A DNA stretch of 15,358 bases from a bacterium. Its GTDB lineage: Bacteria; Bacillota; Clostridia; Christensenellales; CAG-138. Shown here in pieces: positions 6,562-13,876 of the stretch. A program made the position numbers and the translations under genes. Under the pieces are notes generated by a model, which was given only the letters and a program-made list of their open reading frames with translations, ran no database searches and was not told the DNA's origin. The stretch's first letter is position 1; each line of letters starts with the position of its first letter. The stretch lies in contig JAQXRK010000009.1 in NCBI GenBank assembly GCA_029218485.1, positions 1 to 15,358 of the forward strand. Reading direction: 5' to 3'.

Positions 6562-8054
6562 AGCACCAGATGCGCGCCCTCCTGAAGCGGCATGGCCGGG
6601 TCGGGCGCCTCCGGCAGGTCGGCGTTCCAGCCGGCGAGTGCGCCGAGCGTCACCCGGAAGCGCTTGCCGATATCCCAGAGCGTTTCGCCCGCGCCGGCGC
6701 AGTAGATGATGATGCCGCGCGCGGGGGCCGGCTCCCCGGCGTCGTCCGGCTGCACGGCGGTCACGGCGCAGAGGCTCTGCCGGTCGTACAGAACGGTCTG
6801 TGCCTCGAGCGTCAGCAGCAGCTCCGGCGTGCGGCCGCTCCCGGTGAGCTGCGCGGAGAGCACCTGCAGCTCCACGCGCGCATCCGGCGTGTACGGCGCG
6901 TCCATGACCAGCTGCAGCGGCAGGTCGTAGGGAAAGCTGTGCAGCTGCCCGCCGTCGCACTGGTACAGGACCGTTGCAAACACCATGGCGTCGATCCCGA
7001 GCCGGCCGCCCTCCGCCTCGTAGGCGCCCGTCATCGCCGCGATGGCCGAGGCATAGACCATGCGGTAGGCGTCCGGCAGGTGGGAGGGGATCTGCACGCC
7101 CTCCCGGAACGGAAAGCGCTTCTGCTCCGCGCCCGTGCAGAGGAGCTGCTCAAACGTGGAGCGGGCGCAGGCGAACGCGCCGTTCTCGTCATACGCGTCG
7201 AACAGCACCTGCTGCTCGGCCGCCTCCAGACCGTAGACGCGCAGCTGCACGAGCGCCTCAACGTCCGCCACGCCGAAGCTCATATCGGCGGCCACGGCGG
7301 ACACCTGCTCCACGGTGGCGGTCGCCCATGCCATCTCCGCGTACGGCGCGTCGAACGCCTCGGTAAACGGAATGATCTGCGTCTGCTGGGTGAGCTGGCC
7401 CTCGTCCGAGGCGGTGAGCACGGTCGCGTACAGGCTGCCCTCCACGGTCAGCGCCGTGCCGTTGTACACCAACTCGCGCACCTGCGCCGTGCCGTGGTAC
7501 AGCAGCACCTGCGCGGCGGTCGGGGCGGAGATCTCCTCGCGAATGCGCACCGAGTGCGTCGCCAGCAGCGCGCTGCGCCGCGTTTTGACCGCCTGCTGCC
7601 GGCTCTCCAGCCCGGTCACGCCCGCGATGCCGGTGACGAACGGGTCCGCAACCGGCGCAACGACCGCCGCGGACAGCTCCAGAACGGCCGACAGGCGCAG
7701 CTTTGCGCCGTCCACGGTGCAGCTGCACTCGAGCACCTGCGCACCCGCCGAAGCGGCCATGCCCTCGGCCGCGCCGGGCAGCTCCATGCTGTGCACATAT
7801 GTCGACGACGCGGAAAACCCGAACACCTCGCCGGACGGGCTCTGGCACAGCAGCTGCAGCGTCAGGCTGCCTCCGGCGCGCACCACGTCCTTCTGCGCCT
7901 CGGCCTGGCAGGCGCCGAGCTGCGCGCCCGCGCTCAGAACGGCTGCGGCCACACGCCCGTCCGGCAGCGGAATCTCGCTGTCGATCAACGTCTGAGAGAC
8001 GGCCGTTCCCACCAGGGTATCGATCCCGATCACGCTTGTTTGCACGTCCATCAT
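6552..8054 (-). CDS. sipL: SipL-like spore coat morphogenesis protein (DUF3794/SPOCS + LysM)
   Basis: A 500-residue protein with repeated DUF3794/SPOCS domains and a C-terminal LysM domain, the architecture of Clostridioides difficile SipL, which partners SpoIVA in assembling the spore coat around the forespore. Seen: three SPOCS-like regions at about 30-125, 175-265 (HGTAQVRELVYNGTALTVEG) and 320-425, then LysM at 448-500 (YCAGAGETLWDIGKRFRVTL). No signal peptide is visible, consistent with action in the mother-cell cytoplasm. Two ATGs sit side by side; the first, at 8054, has GGGAGG 6 bases upstream. A sigma-E-like site lies 32-60 bases upstream. The gene runs divergent from gdhA and convergent to tsaD. 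Its last codons coincide with a partial copy of a 71-bp repeat. Other DUF3794-LysM paralogues exist in Clostridia, so SipL itself is likely, not proven. SpoIVA is not in the window. Confidence 0.82.
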   Translation of the reverse strand: MMDVQTSVIGIDTLVGTAVSQTLIDSEIPLPDGRVAAAVLSAGAQLGACQAEAQKDVVRAGGSLTLQLLCQSPSGEVFGFSASSTYVHSMELPGAAEGMAASAGAQVLECSCTVDGAKLRLSAVLELSAAVVAPVADPFVTGIAGVTGLESRQQAVKTRRSALLATHSVRIREEISAPTAAQVLLYHGTAQVRELVYNGTALTVEGSLYATVLTASDEGQLTQQTQIIPFTEAFDAPYAEMAWATATVEQVSAVAADMSFGVADVEALVQLRVYGLEAAEQQVLFDAYDENGAFACARSTFEQLLCTGAEQKRFPFREGVQIPSHLPDAYRMVYASAIAAMTGAYEAEGGRLGIDAMVFATVLYQCDGGQLHSFPYDLPLQLVMDAPYTPDARVELQVLSAQLTGSGRTPELLLTLEAQTVLYDRQSLCAVTAVQPDDAGEPAPARGIIIYCAGAGETLWDIGKRFRVTLGALAGWNADLPEAPDPAMPLQEGAHLVLLK

Positions 8055-8085
8055 GCTGTACCTCCCGCTTGATTGGCTTCATTCA

Positions 8086-8114
8086 TTCGTATGCCCGTTC
8101 GCGCGCGGATATGC
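8086..8114 (-). promoter_or_regulatory. Putative sigma-E-type promoter for sipL
   Basis: On the minus strand GCATATC (8114-8108) matches 6 of 7 positions of the B. subtilis sigma-E -35 element (KMATATT as I recall it). After 14 bases, CATACGAA (8093-8086) matches 5 of 7 defined positions of the -10 (CATACANT). The predicted start near 8079 leaves a leader of about 25 bases before the sipL ATG. Confidence 0.45.
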
Positions 8115-8162
8115 CGGGCATGCGCGCCCGTCACGCCACAGCAAAAAAGCGTATTTTCCATC

Positions 8163-8191
8163 TTGACTGAAGCCGGTCGCAATTCTATAAT
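8163..8191 (+). promoter_or_regulatory. Near-consensus vegetative promoter for gdhA
   Basis: TTGACT (8163-8168), a 17-base spacer and TATAAT (8186-8191). An A/T-rich stretch at 8141-8160 could act as an UP element. The predicted start is near 8198, giving a leader of about 93 bases. Confidence 0.88.
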
Positions 8192-8196
8192 AAGAT

Positions 8197-8219
8197 GGTC
8201 GCCCATCGGTGGGGCGACC
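8197..8219 (+). other. 5' stem-loop at the head of the gdhA leader
   Basis: Perfect 8-bp stem GGTCGCCC (8197-8204) / GGGCGACC (8212-8219) with a 7-base loop, placed at or within a base or two of the predicted mRNA 5' end. This may protect the transcript or slow initiation. A weaker AATTCT/AGAATT pair (8254-8259, 8269-8274) lies just before the GGAGG. I recognise no known riboswitch class. Confidence 0.5.
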
Positions 8220-8290
8220 GCATCGCGGTTATTCGCAAGCCCCATACCAAACCAATTCTCAGGTGATCAGAATTTTTCAGGAGGAAGAAA

Positions 8291-9640
8291 ATGAACGCAT
8301 ACATTCAGAGAGTACTGGAGCAGACGCGCGCCAAAAATGCGGGCGAGCCGGAGTTTTTGCAGACGGTTGAAGAGGTGCTCACCTCGCTGGAGCCGGTGAT
8401 CGAGCGCCATCCGGAGTACGAAAAAGCCGCTCTGCTCGAGCGCATGGTGGAGCCGGAGCGCGTGATCGAGTTCCGTATCGTCTGGCAGGATGACCGCGGA
8501 ACGGCGCATGTCAACCGCGGCTACCGCGTGCAGTACAACAGCGCCATCGGCCCGTACAAGGGCGGCCTGCGCTTCCATCCGTCCGTCAACCTGTCGATCA
8601 TGAAGTTCCTCGGCTTTGAGCAGACGTTCAAAAACAGCCTGACCAGCCTGCCCATCGGCGGCGGCAAGGGCGGTTCCGACTTCGATCCGCGCGGCCGCAG
8701 CGACAACGAGATCATGCGCTTCTGCCAGGCGTTCATGACGGAGCTGTACCGCCACATCGGCCCGGATGTGGACGTGCCCGCGGGCGATCTGGGCGTCGGC
8801 GGCAAGGAGATCGGCTATCTGTTCGGCCAGTACAAGCGCATCAAAAACGCGTATGAGAACGGCGTGCTCACCGGCAAGGGTCTCTCCTACGGCGGCAGCC
8901 TGATCCGTCCGGAAGCCACCGGCTTCGGCGCGGTCTACTACATCTCCGAGGTGTTCAAGCATGAGAAGGACTCCTTCTCGGGCAAGACCTTCGCGCTGTC
9001 CGGCTTCGGCAACGTGTGCTGGGGCGCGGTCACGAAGATCACGGAGCTCGGCGGCAAGGTCATCACCATCTCCGGTCCGGACGGCTACGTGCTCGACAAC
9101 AACGGCATCAACACGCCGGAAAAGATCGCCTATCTGCTGGAGATGCGCAACAGCCGCCGCGACCGCGTGCAGGACTATGCCGACCGCTTCGGCGTGCAGT
9201 TCTTCCCGGGCGAGAAGCCGTGGGGCGTCAAGGCCGATGTCATCATGCCGTGCGCCACGCAGAACGAGGTCACGCTCGAGGATGCGAAGAAGATCGTCGC
9301 CAACGGCGTGAAGTACTACATTGAGGTCTCCAACATGCCCACCACGAATGACGCGCTCAACTACCTCATGCAGCAGAAGGGCATGATCGTCGCGCCGAGC
9401 AAGGCGGTCAACGCCGGCGGCGTCGCCACCAGCGCGCTGGAAATGAGCCAGAACTCCATGCGCTACAGCTGGACCGCGGAGGAAGTGGACGAGAAGCTGC
9501 ACAGCATCATGACCAACATCCACAACGCCAGCGCCAAGGCGGCCGAGGAGAACGGCCTGGGCTACAACCTGGTGGCCGGTGCGAACCTCGCGGGCTTCAT
9601 GAAGGTCGCAGAGGCCATGATGGCGCAGGGGCTTGTCTGA
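8291..9640 (+). CDS. gdhA: Glutamate dehydrogenase (hexameric, ~450 residues)
   Basis: Interconverts glutamate and 2-oxoglutarate plus ammonia with NAD(P)H, linking nitrogen assimilation or glutamate fermentation to carbon metabolism. The 449-residue product is full length. Seen: substrate-site GPYKGGLRFHP (Lys90), Lys114, PIGGGKGGSDFDP with catalytic Lys126, PAGDLGVGGKE (Asp166), and the Rossmann segment SGFGNVCWG (237-245) followed by VITISGPDGY. From memory, SGPDGY at the end of the second strand resembles the NAD-dependent Clostridium symbiosum enzyme more than NADP-type enterobacterial ones, but coenzyme choice cannot be settled here. The ATG has AGGAGG a few bases upstream (8279-8284). 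A strong vegetative promoter, a short leader with a 5' hairpin and clean codon use suggest high constitutive expression. Single-gene unit followed by a palindrome array. Confidence 0.96.
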   Translation: MNAYIQRVLEQTRAKNAGEPEFLQTVEEVLTSLEPVIERHPEYEKAALLERMVEPERVIEFRIVWQDDRGTAHVNRGYRVQYNSAIGPYKGGLRFHPSVNLSIMKFLGFEQTFKNSLTSLPIGGGKGGSDFDPRGRSDNEIMRFCQAFMTELYRHIGPDVDVPAGDLGVGGKEIGYLFGQYKRIKNAYENGVLTGKGLSYGGSLIRPEATGFGAVYYISEVFKHEKDSFSGKTFALSGFGNVCWGAVTKITELGGKVITISGPDGYVLDNNGINTPEKIAYLLEMRNSRRDRVQDYADRFGVQFFPGEKPWGVKADVIMPCATQNEVTLEDAKKIVANGVKYYIEVSNMPTTNDALNYLMQQKGMIVAPSKAVNAGGVATSALEMSQNSMRYSWTAEEVDEKLHSIMTNIHNASAKAAEENGLGYNLVAGANLAGFMKVAEAMMAQGLV

Positions 9641-9669
9641 GCCGCGCCCGGCATACCCCGCTTGAACGG

Positions 9670-9753
9670 ACAAAACGCCCGAAAGTATTCGGGCTCAGCA
9701 AACGCCCGATAAACTCGGGCACAGCAAACGCCCGAAAGTATTCGGGCGTTTGC
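9670..9753. repeat. Three tandem 26-bp palindromic repeats
   Basis: Units begin near 9670, 9696 and 9722, each carrying ACGCCCGA...TCGGGC. Hairpins: 9677-9694 (GCCCGAA/TTCGGGC, loop AGTA), 9704-9720 (GCCCGA/TCGGGC, loop TAAAC) and 9724-9753. Loop sequences vary while arms stay paired. Confidence 0.8.
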
Positions 9754-9775
9754 GATTGTTTGGGCGATTGTTTTT
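9724..9775 (+). terminator. Likely gdhA terminator (last hairpin of the array)
   Basis: A perfect 13-bp stem GCAAACGCCCGAA (9724-9736) with its complement at 9741-9753 and an AGTA loop. It is followed by a T-rich stretch that contains GCGATTGTTT twice (9752-9761, 9764-9773) and ends TTTTT. The T-tract is not immediately adjacent, so efficiency is uncertain. Confidence 0.55.
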
Positions 9776-9803
9776 GTAGTTGCTTTGGAAGAGAGGACAA
9801 GCC

Positions 9804-11159
9804 ATGGCGGCATATGCGCGCGAAGATCTGACAAAGGGCAGCATCAACCGGGGGCTGGTGCGCTTTGCGCTCCCCCTGATGGCGGGCAATCTGCTGCAGC
9901 AGTGCTACAACATCGCCGATGCCTGGATCGTCGGCCGCTATATCGGGGAGGACGCGCTGGCGGCGGTCGGCTCGTCCTACACGCTCATGATGTTTCTGAC
10001 CTCCATGCTCATCGGCCTGTGCATGGGCAGCAGCGCCTACTTCTCCATCCAGTTCGGGCGGCAGGACCGGGAGCGCCTGGGCAAGGGCATCTTTCTCTCG
10101 TTCGTGTTCATCGGCTCGCTCGCGGCCGCCATTACCGTGCTCGCCGCCGCCCTGATCGACCCCATCCTGCGGGCACTGCGGGCGCCCGCCGGCGTGTACG
10201 GCATGATGCGGCAATACCTCGGCTGCATCTTCTGGGGCATCCCGGCCGTGTTCGGCTACAACTTCTTCTCGAGCCTGCTGCGCGCGGTCGGCAACTCCAT
10301 GGCGTCGCTCGTGCTGCTGGGCGTTTCGGCCGCGCTGAACATCGGGCTGGACCTGCTGTTCGTGCTGGGGCTTGGCATGGGCGTGCCCGGCGCCGCGATC
10401 GCAACGGTGACCGCGCAGTATGCCGCCTGCCTGTGCATCGCGTGCTATACGCTGCTGCGGCGGCCGGAGCTTCGCATCCGGCGCGCGCACATGGTGTTCG
10501 ACCGGGAAATCCTCCGATCCATCTCCCGGTTCTCCGTGCTCACCTCGGTGCAGCAATCGGTCATGAACTTCGGCATCCTGATGATTCAGGGGCTGGTCAA
10601 CAGCTTCGGCGAGGCGGTCATGGCGGCCTTTGCGGCGGGCGTGAAGATCGACTCGTTCGCCTATCAGCCCGCCATCGACTTCGGCAACGCGTTCTCCACC
10701 TTTGTCGCGCAGAACCACGGCGCCGGGGAAAAGCAGCGCATCCGGCAGGGCGTCCGGAGCGCGGTGCTCGCCATGCTGGCGTTCTGCACCGTCATCACGG
10801 CGCTCGTGTGCAGCCTCGCCGAGCCGCTGCTCGGGCTGTTCATCGACGCGGCGCGCCCGGACATCATCGCCATCGGCGCGGAATACCTGCGCATCGAGGC
10901 GAGCTTCTATTTCGGCATCGGCCTTCTGTCCATGTCCTACGGCTATTACCGCGCCATCGGCCGGCCGGGCTTCTCCGTTGTGCTGACGGTCTGCTCGCTC
11001 GGCACGCGCGTGCTGCTGGCCTATCTGCTCGCGCCGGTCCCGGCCATCGGCGTCACCGGCATCTGGGCGGCCATTCCGATCGGCTGGCTGCTCGCGGACT
11101 GCGTCGCCGTGACCCGGTACCTGCTGCTCGAGCGGCGGGAGCGGCGCGCACCGGCCTGA
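9804..11159 (+). CDS. MATE family multidrug/sodium antiporter
   Basis: A 451-residue integral membrane exporter of the MATE family (MOP superfamily), expected to expel cationic drugs or metabolites with Na+ or H+ entry. Seen: two homologous MatE halves, about 20-180 and 240-400, with some 12 hydrophobic segments; the opening RFALPLMAGNLLQQCYNIADAW-type stretch (helix 1, split here at LPLMAGNLLQQCYN) and VGSSYTLMMF are typical of the family; the second half repeats the pattern from SRFSVLTSVQQSVMNF. The substrate cannot be inferred. I chose ATG 9804 with GAGAGGA about 6 bases upstream; an in-frame TTG at 9780 would add 8 residues and has no ribosome binding site. It is flanked on both sides by repeat arrays and has no partner regulator. 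The C-terminus is a short basic cytoplasmic tail (LLLERRERRAPA). Confidence 0.92.
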   Translation: MAAYAREDLTKGSINRGLVRFALPLMAGNLLQQCYNIADAWIVGRYIGEDALAAVGSSYTLMMFLTSMLIGLCMGSSAYFSIQFGRQDRERLGKGIFLSFVFIGSLAAAITVLAAALIDPILRALRAPAGVYGMMRQYLGCIFWGIPAVFGYNFFSSLLRAVGNSMASLVLLGVSAALNIGLDLLFVLGLGMGVPGAAIATVTAQYAACLCIACYTLLRRPELRIRRAHMVFDREILRSISRFSVLTSVQQSVMNFGILMIQGLVNSFGEAVMAAFAAGVKIDSFAYQPAIDFGNAFSTFVAQNHGAGEKQRIRQGVRSAVLAMLAFCTVITALVCSLAEPLLGLFIDAARPDIIAIGAEYLRIEASFYFGIGLLSMSYGYYRAIGRPGFSVVLTVCSLGTRVLLAYLLAPVPAIGVTGIWAAIPIGWLLADCVAVTRYLLLERRERRAPA

Positions 11160-11241
11160 CCGCGCCGCACAAACCCAGCGTCCGGAAGCGGAGGGCTGTG
11201 CCCATGCCGGACGAACCACGGAAGGCGGCCAAGGCCTCCCG

Positions 11242-11488
11242 CGCCAATCCCCCCGATTGAGAAACGAATCGGCATCCCCAGTACCAATCCGCAAATCGGG
11301 CACCGGGCGACGACCCCGGTGCTGCAGCCGGCGAACCCTCCCGCGGGTGCGCCCGCATCCCCCAGTACCAATCCCCCGATTGAGGAGCGGATCGGCATCC
11401 CCCGCACCAATCCGCAAATTGCGCACCGGGCGACGACCCCGATGCTGCAACCGGCGAACCCTCCCACGGGGTGCGCCCGCATCCCCAA
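11242..11488. repeat. 123/124-bp tandem duplication after the MATE gene
   Basis: Two units, about 11242-11363 and 11364-11488, share long blocks (CCCCCGATTGAG, ATCGGCATCCCC, CACCGGGCGACGACCCC, CGGCGAACCCTCCC, GCGCCCGCATCCCC). CGATTGA recurs at a spacing of 123, and GCGCCCGC at 124 after a 1-base indel. CAATCC also occurs twice inside each unit. Both strands stay open through the array because of composition; frame-altering and non-synonymous differences argue against a gene. The gap 11160-11676 holds only this array, a terminator and the next promoter. Confidence 0.8.
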
Positions 11489-11498
11489 CCGACCCAAC

Positions 11499-11540
11499 GC
11501 GCCCGACGGAGAGCGATCCATCCGCCGGGCGCTTTCCTTT
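11499..11540 (+). terminator. Intrinsic terminator downstream of the MATE gene
   Basis: GCGCCCG (11499-11505) pairs with CGGGCGC (11526-11532) and, after one mismatch, CGGA (11507-11510) with TCCG (11521-11524), around a 10-base loop. TTTCCTTT follows. It insulates the promoter at 11616. Confidence 0.7.
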
Positions 11541-11615
11541 GCCCGCGACCGCCCCAACCATCTATGAATACGCCATTATCGTTATAATGCAATCTATATA
11601 TTTTTATCAAATGTA

Positions 11616-11644
11616 TTGACTTGTCGAATTTTCGGTGCTATAAC
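11616..11644 (+). promoter_or_regulatory. Vegetative promoter for the alcohol dehydrogenase gene
   Basis: TTGACT (11616-11621), a 17-base spacer and TATAAC (11639-11644), in an A/T-rich island (about 11565-11660) that supplies an UP-like tract just upstream. A small inverted repeat TCAA-ATGTA-TTGA overlaps the -35 and could bind a regulator; this is weak. The predicted start near 11651 is followed by AAGGAGG at 11660-11666. Confidence 0.85.
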
Positions 11645-11676
11645 AGAACTGCAAAACAAAAGGAGGTCTTATAGAT

Positions 11677-12903
11677 ATGTCCAGATTCACACTTCCGAGA
11701 GATTTGTACCATGGCAAGGGCTCGCTCGAGGCGCTCAAGTCCCTCTCCGGCAAGCGCGCCGTCATCTGCGTCGGCGGCGGCGCCATGAAGCGCAACGGTT
11801 TTCTTGACCGCGCGGAAGCCTACCTGAAGGAGGCGGGCATGGAGGTCCGGTTGATCGAGGGCATCGAGCCCGATCCGTCCGTGACCACCGTCATGAAGGG
11901 CGCGGCGCTCATGCAGGAGTTCCAGCCCGACTGGATCGTCGCGATGGGCGGCGGCTCCCCGATCGATGCGGCCAAGGCCATGTGGATCAAATATGAGTAT
12001 CCCGAGACCACGTTTGAAGATATGTGCAAGGTGTTCGGCCTGCCGAAGCTGCGCACGAAGGCGCATTTCTGTGCCATCCCCTCCACCTCCGGCACGGCGA
12101 CCGAGGTGACGGCCTTCTCCATCATCACGGACTACGACAAGGGCGTCAAGTACCCGATCGCGGACTTTGAGATCACGCCGGACGTGGCCATCGTCGACCC
12201 CGATCTGGCCGAGACGATGCCGAAGAAGCTCGTTGCGCACACCGGTATGGACGCCATGACGCACGCGGTGGAAGCGTACGTCTCCACCTGCCATTGCGAC
12301 TACACCGATCCGCTGGCGCTGCACGCGATCAAGATGATCCGGGCCAACCTCGTCAAGTCCTACAACGGCGACATGGACGCCCGCGCCGCAATGCACAACG
12401 CCCAGTGCCTCGCCGGCATGGCGTTCTCGAACGCGCTGCTCGGCATCGTGCACTCCATGGCGCATAAGACCGGCGCCGCGTTCTCCCACGGCAACGAGGG
12501 CCACATCATCCACGGCGCGGCCAACGCCATGTACCTGCCCAAGGTCATCGCGTTCAACGCGAAGAACCCCGAGGCGCTCAAGCGCTACGGCGAGATCGCG
12601 GACTTCATCGGCCTCGGCGGCAAGGACGACGCGGAGAAGACCGAAAACCTCATCGCGATGCTGCGCGGCATGAACGACGACCTCAACATCCCGCACTGCA
12701 TCAAGAACTACGGCGAGGGCGGCGCCATCTGCGAGGAAGGCCAGTCCGTCGCGCCGGAAGCCGAGTTCCGCGCCCGCCTCTCCGAGATTGCCACGCTCGC
12801 CATCGGCGATGCCTGCACCGGCTCGAACCCGCGCCAGCCCTCGCAGGAGGAGATGGAAAAGCTCCTGCTGTGCTGCTACTACGACACGGAAGTGGACTTC
12901 TGA
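11677..12903 (+). CDS. Iron-containing (group III) alcohol dehydrogenase
   Basis: A 408-residue Fe-ADH that reduces aldehydes or ketones, or oxidises alcohols, with NAD(P)H; in fermentative Clostridia such enzymes recycle NADH. Seen: nucleotide loop GGGSPIDAAK (91-100), IPSTSGTATEVT (134-145), the metal site Asp192 and His196 in GMDAMTHAVEAY, His259 in GIVHSMAHKTG and His279 in GHIIHGAANAMYLP. The stretch between the last two His is longer than in E. coli FucO (20 against 14 residues as I recall it), with an SHGNEG segment. All ligands are kept, so it should be active; butanol, ethanol or diol preference cannot be told. AAGGAGG lies 10 bases before the ATG. It has a strong own promoter, and the SDR gene follows after 138 bases without a clear terminator. 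Confidence 0.93.
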   Translation: MSRFTLPRDLYHGKGSLEALKSLSGKRAVICVGGGAMKRNGFLDRAEAYLKEAGMEVRLIEGIEPDPSVTTVMKGAALMQEFQPDWIVAMGGGSPIDAAKAMWIKYEYPETTFEDMCKVFGLPKLRTKAHFCAIPSTSGTATEVTAFSIITDYDKGVKYPIADFEITPDVAIVDPDLAETMPKKLVAHTGMDAMTHAVEAYVSTCHCDYTDPLALHAIKMIRANLVKSYNGDMDARAAMHNAQCLAGMAFSNALLGIVHSMAHKTGAAFSHGNEGHIIHGAANAMYLPKVIAFNAKNPEALKRYGEIADFIGLGGKDDAEKTENLIAMLRGMNDDLNIPHCIKNYGEGGAICEEGQSVAPEAEFRARLSEIATLAIGDACTGSNPRQPSQEEMEKLLLCCYYDTEVDF

Positions 12904-12964
12904 GCATCCGTAACCCCCGTTTCCGTCGGGGCTGCCCCACAGGCGGCGCCCCGGCGGGCGCTTC

Positions 12965-12990
12965 GCGCGGCGCGGAACGCACCGCCGCGC
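12965..12990 (+). other. GC stem-loop between adh and SDR genes
   Basis: GCGCGGCG (12965-12972) pairs with CGCCGCGC (12983-12990), loop of 10. A T8 run comes only about 17 bases later (13007 onward), so this is not a standard terminator. It could dampen read-through or stabilise the upstream mRNA. No separate promoter for the SDR gene is evident. Confidence 0.4.
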
Positions 12991-13041
12991 AGCACAGACA
13001 ACCGTATTTTTTTTGCCGATTCTGGAAGGAGATAGGACATC

Positions 13042-13803
13042 ATGGGCCGTTTAGACAACAAAGTAGCGATCATTACGGGCAGCAACTCCGGCGTAGGCGC
13101 AGCGGCTGCCAAGCTGTTTGCCAGGGAGGGTGCAAAGGTCGTCATCAGCGCGCGGCGCCTGCCGCAGCTTGAGGAGGTGGCCGCCGAAATCCGCGCCGCC
13201 GGCGGCGAAGTGCTCGTCGTACAGACGGACGTATCCAAGGTCGAGGACTGCGAGAACCTCGTTGCCAAGACCGTTGAAACCTTCGGCCGCGTGGATGTGC
13301 TGGTCAACAACGCGGGCGTGCTGGAGCCCGGCCTCAAGCCCATCGACGTCTACAGCGACGAGGACTGCGACTGGGTGTACAGCATCAACACCAAGGGCAC
13401 CATGTACTGCACCCGCGCCGTGCTCAAATACATGATCCCGCAGAACAGCGGCTCCATCGTCAACCTCGACTCCGTGGCCGGCGCCTTCGGTACCGGCGGC
13501 GCAGCCTATGTGTCCTCGAAGGCGGCCATCATCGGCCTGACCAAGCACACCGCCATGCGCTTTACCGGCACGGGCATTCGCTGCAACTCCGTGAACCCGT
13601 CCACCATCGTCACCCCGATGTCCAAGGCGGACCCGGCAACGCTCAATCAGGATATGTTCGGCCAGATGATGAAGCACATGAACCTGCGCGTACCGCCCTG
13701 CCAGCCGGAGGACGTGGCCAACATCCTGCTGTTCCTCGCGAGTGACGAATCCCGCGCGATGACCGGCCAGATCATCGTGTCCGACTTCGGCGCGACCCTG
13801 TGA
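13042..13803 (+). CDS. Short-chain dehydrogenase/reductase (classical SDR)
   Basis: A 253-residue classical SDR. Seen: cofactor motif TGSNSGVG (12-19), NNAG (89-92), catalytic Asn115, Ser144 (NLDSVAG), Tyr156 and Lys160 in YVSSK. Arg38-Arg39 right after the second strand (VISARR) favours NADP(H), an inference from the family. The C-terminal ...TGQIIVSDFGATL is the usual end. It reduces or oxidises a carbonyl/alcohol; the FabG or 3-hydroxyacyl type cannot be told apart from sugar or steroid-type members. The ATG has GGAAGGAGA about 10 bases upstream. It follows the Fe-ADH and probably shares its transcript, which suggests a paired role in alcohol or carbonyl redox. The first of three CCCATG stem-loops ends the unit. 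Confidence 0.9.
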   Translation: MGRLDNKVAIITGSNSGVGAAAAKLFAREGAKVVISARRLPQLEEVAAEIRAAGGEVLVVQTDVSKVEDCENLVAKTVETFGRVDVLVNNAGVLEPGLKPIDVYSDEDCDWVYSINTKGTMYCTRAVLKYMIPQNSGSIVNLDSVAGAFGTGGAAYVSSKAAIIGLTKHTAMRFTGTGIRCNSVNPSTIVTPMSKADPATLNQDMFGQMMKHMNLRVPPCQPEDVANILLFLASDESRAMTGQIIVSDFGATL

Positions 13804-13833
13804 GCCATTCCCCGACCAGAGAATCATCCATGT

Positions 13834-13876
13834 CGAATCACCCATGTTCCGTTGCACGGCATGGGTGATTCGTTTT
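13834..13876 (+). terminator. Intrinsic terminator after the SDR gene (first CCCATG stem-loop)
   Basis: CGAATCACCCATG (13834-13846) pairs perfectly with 13860-13872. After a TT bulge, CCG/CGG closes a TTGCA loop. TTTT follows at 13873-13876. Confidence 0.75.

Noticed and set aside
6351..8072. 573-codon plus-strand open frame opposite sipL
   Set aside because: No domain, Arg/His/Gly-rich, and begins inside the terminator hairpin; sipL has SPOCS and LysM domains in the other strand.
8198..8290. Riboswitch in the gdhA leader
   Set aside because: Only a simple hairpin is seen; no conserved core of a class I know (for example glutamine, glycine or cobalamin types).
8267..9673. 468-codon minus-strand open frame opposite gdhA
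   Set aside because: Typical antisense shadow of a strongly biased G+C-rich gene.
9670..9753. Short CRISPR-like array
   Set aside because: Units abut with no unique spacers and there are no cas genes.
11021..11557. 178-codon minus-strand frame with a 41-residue internal repeat
   Set aside because: The protein repeat mirrors the 123-bp DNA duplication; changes between units are largely non-synonymous and it runs into the MATE gene antisense.
9597..11561. 654-codon minus-strand open frame opposite the MATE gene and 123-bp array
   Set aside because: Low-complexity His/Arg/Asp/Gly composition, starts in repeats and has no domain; the plus-strand MATE reading explains the region.
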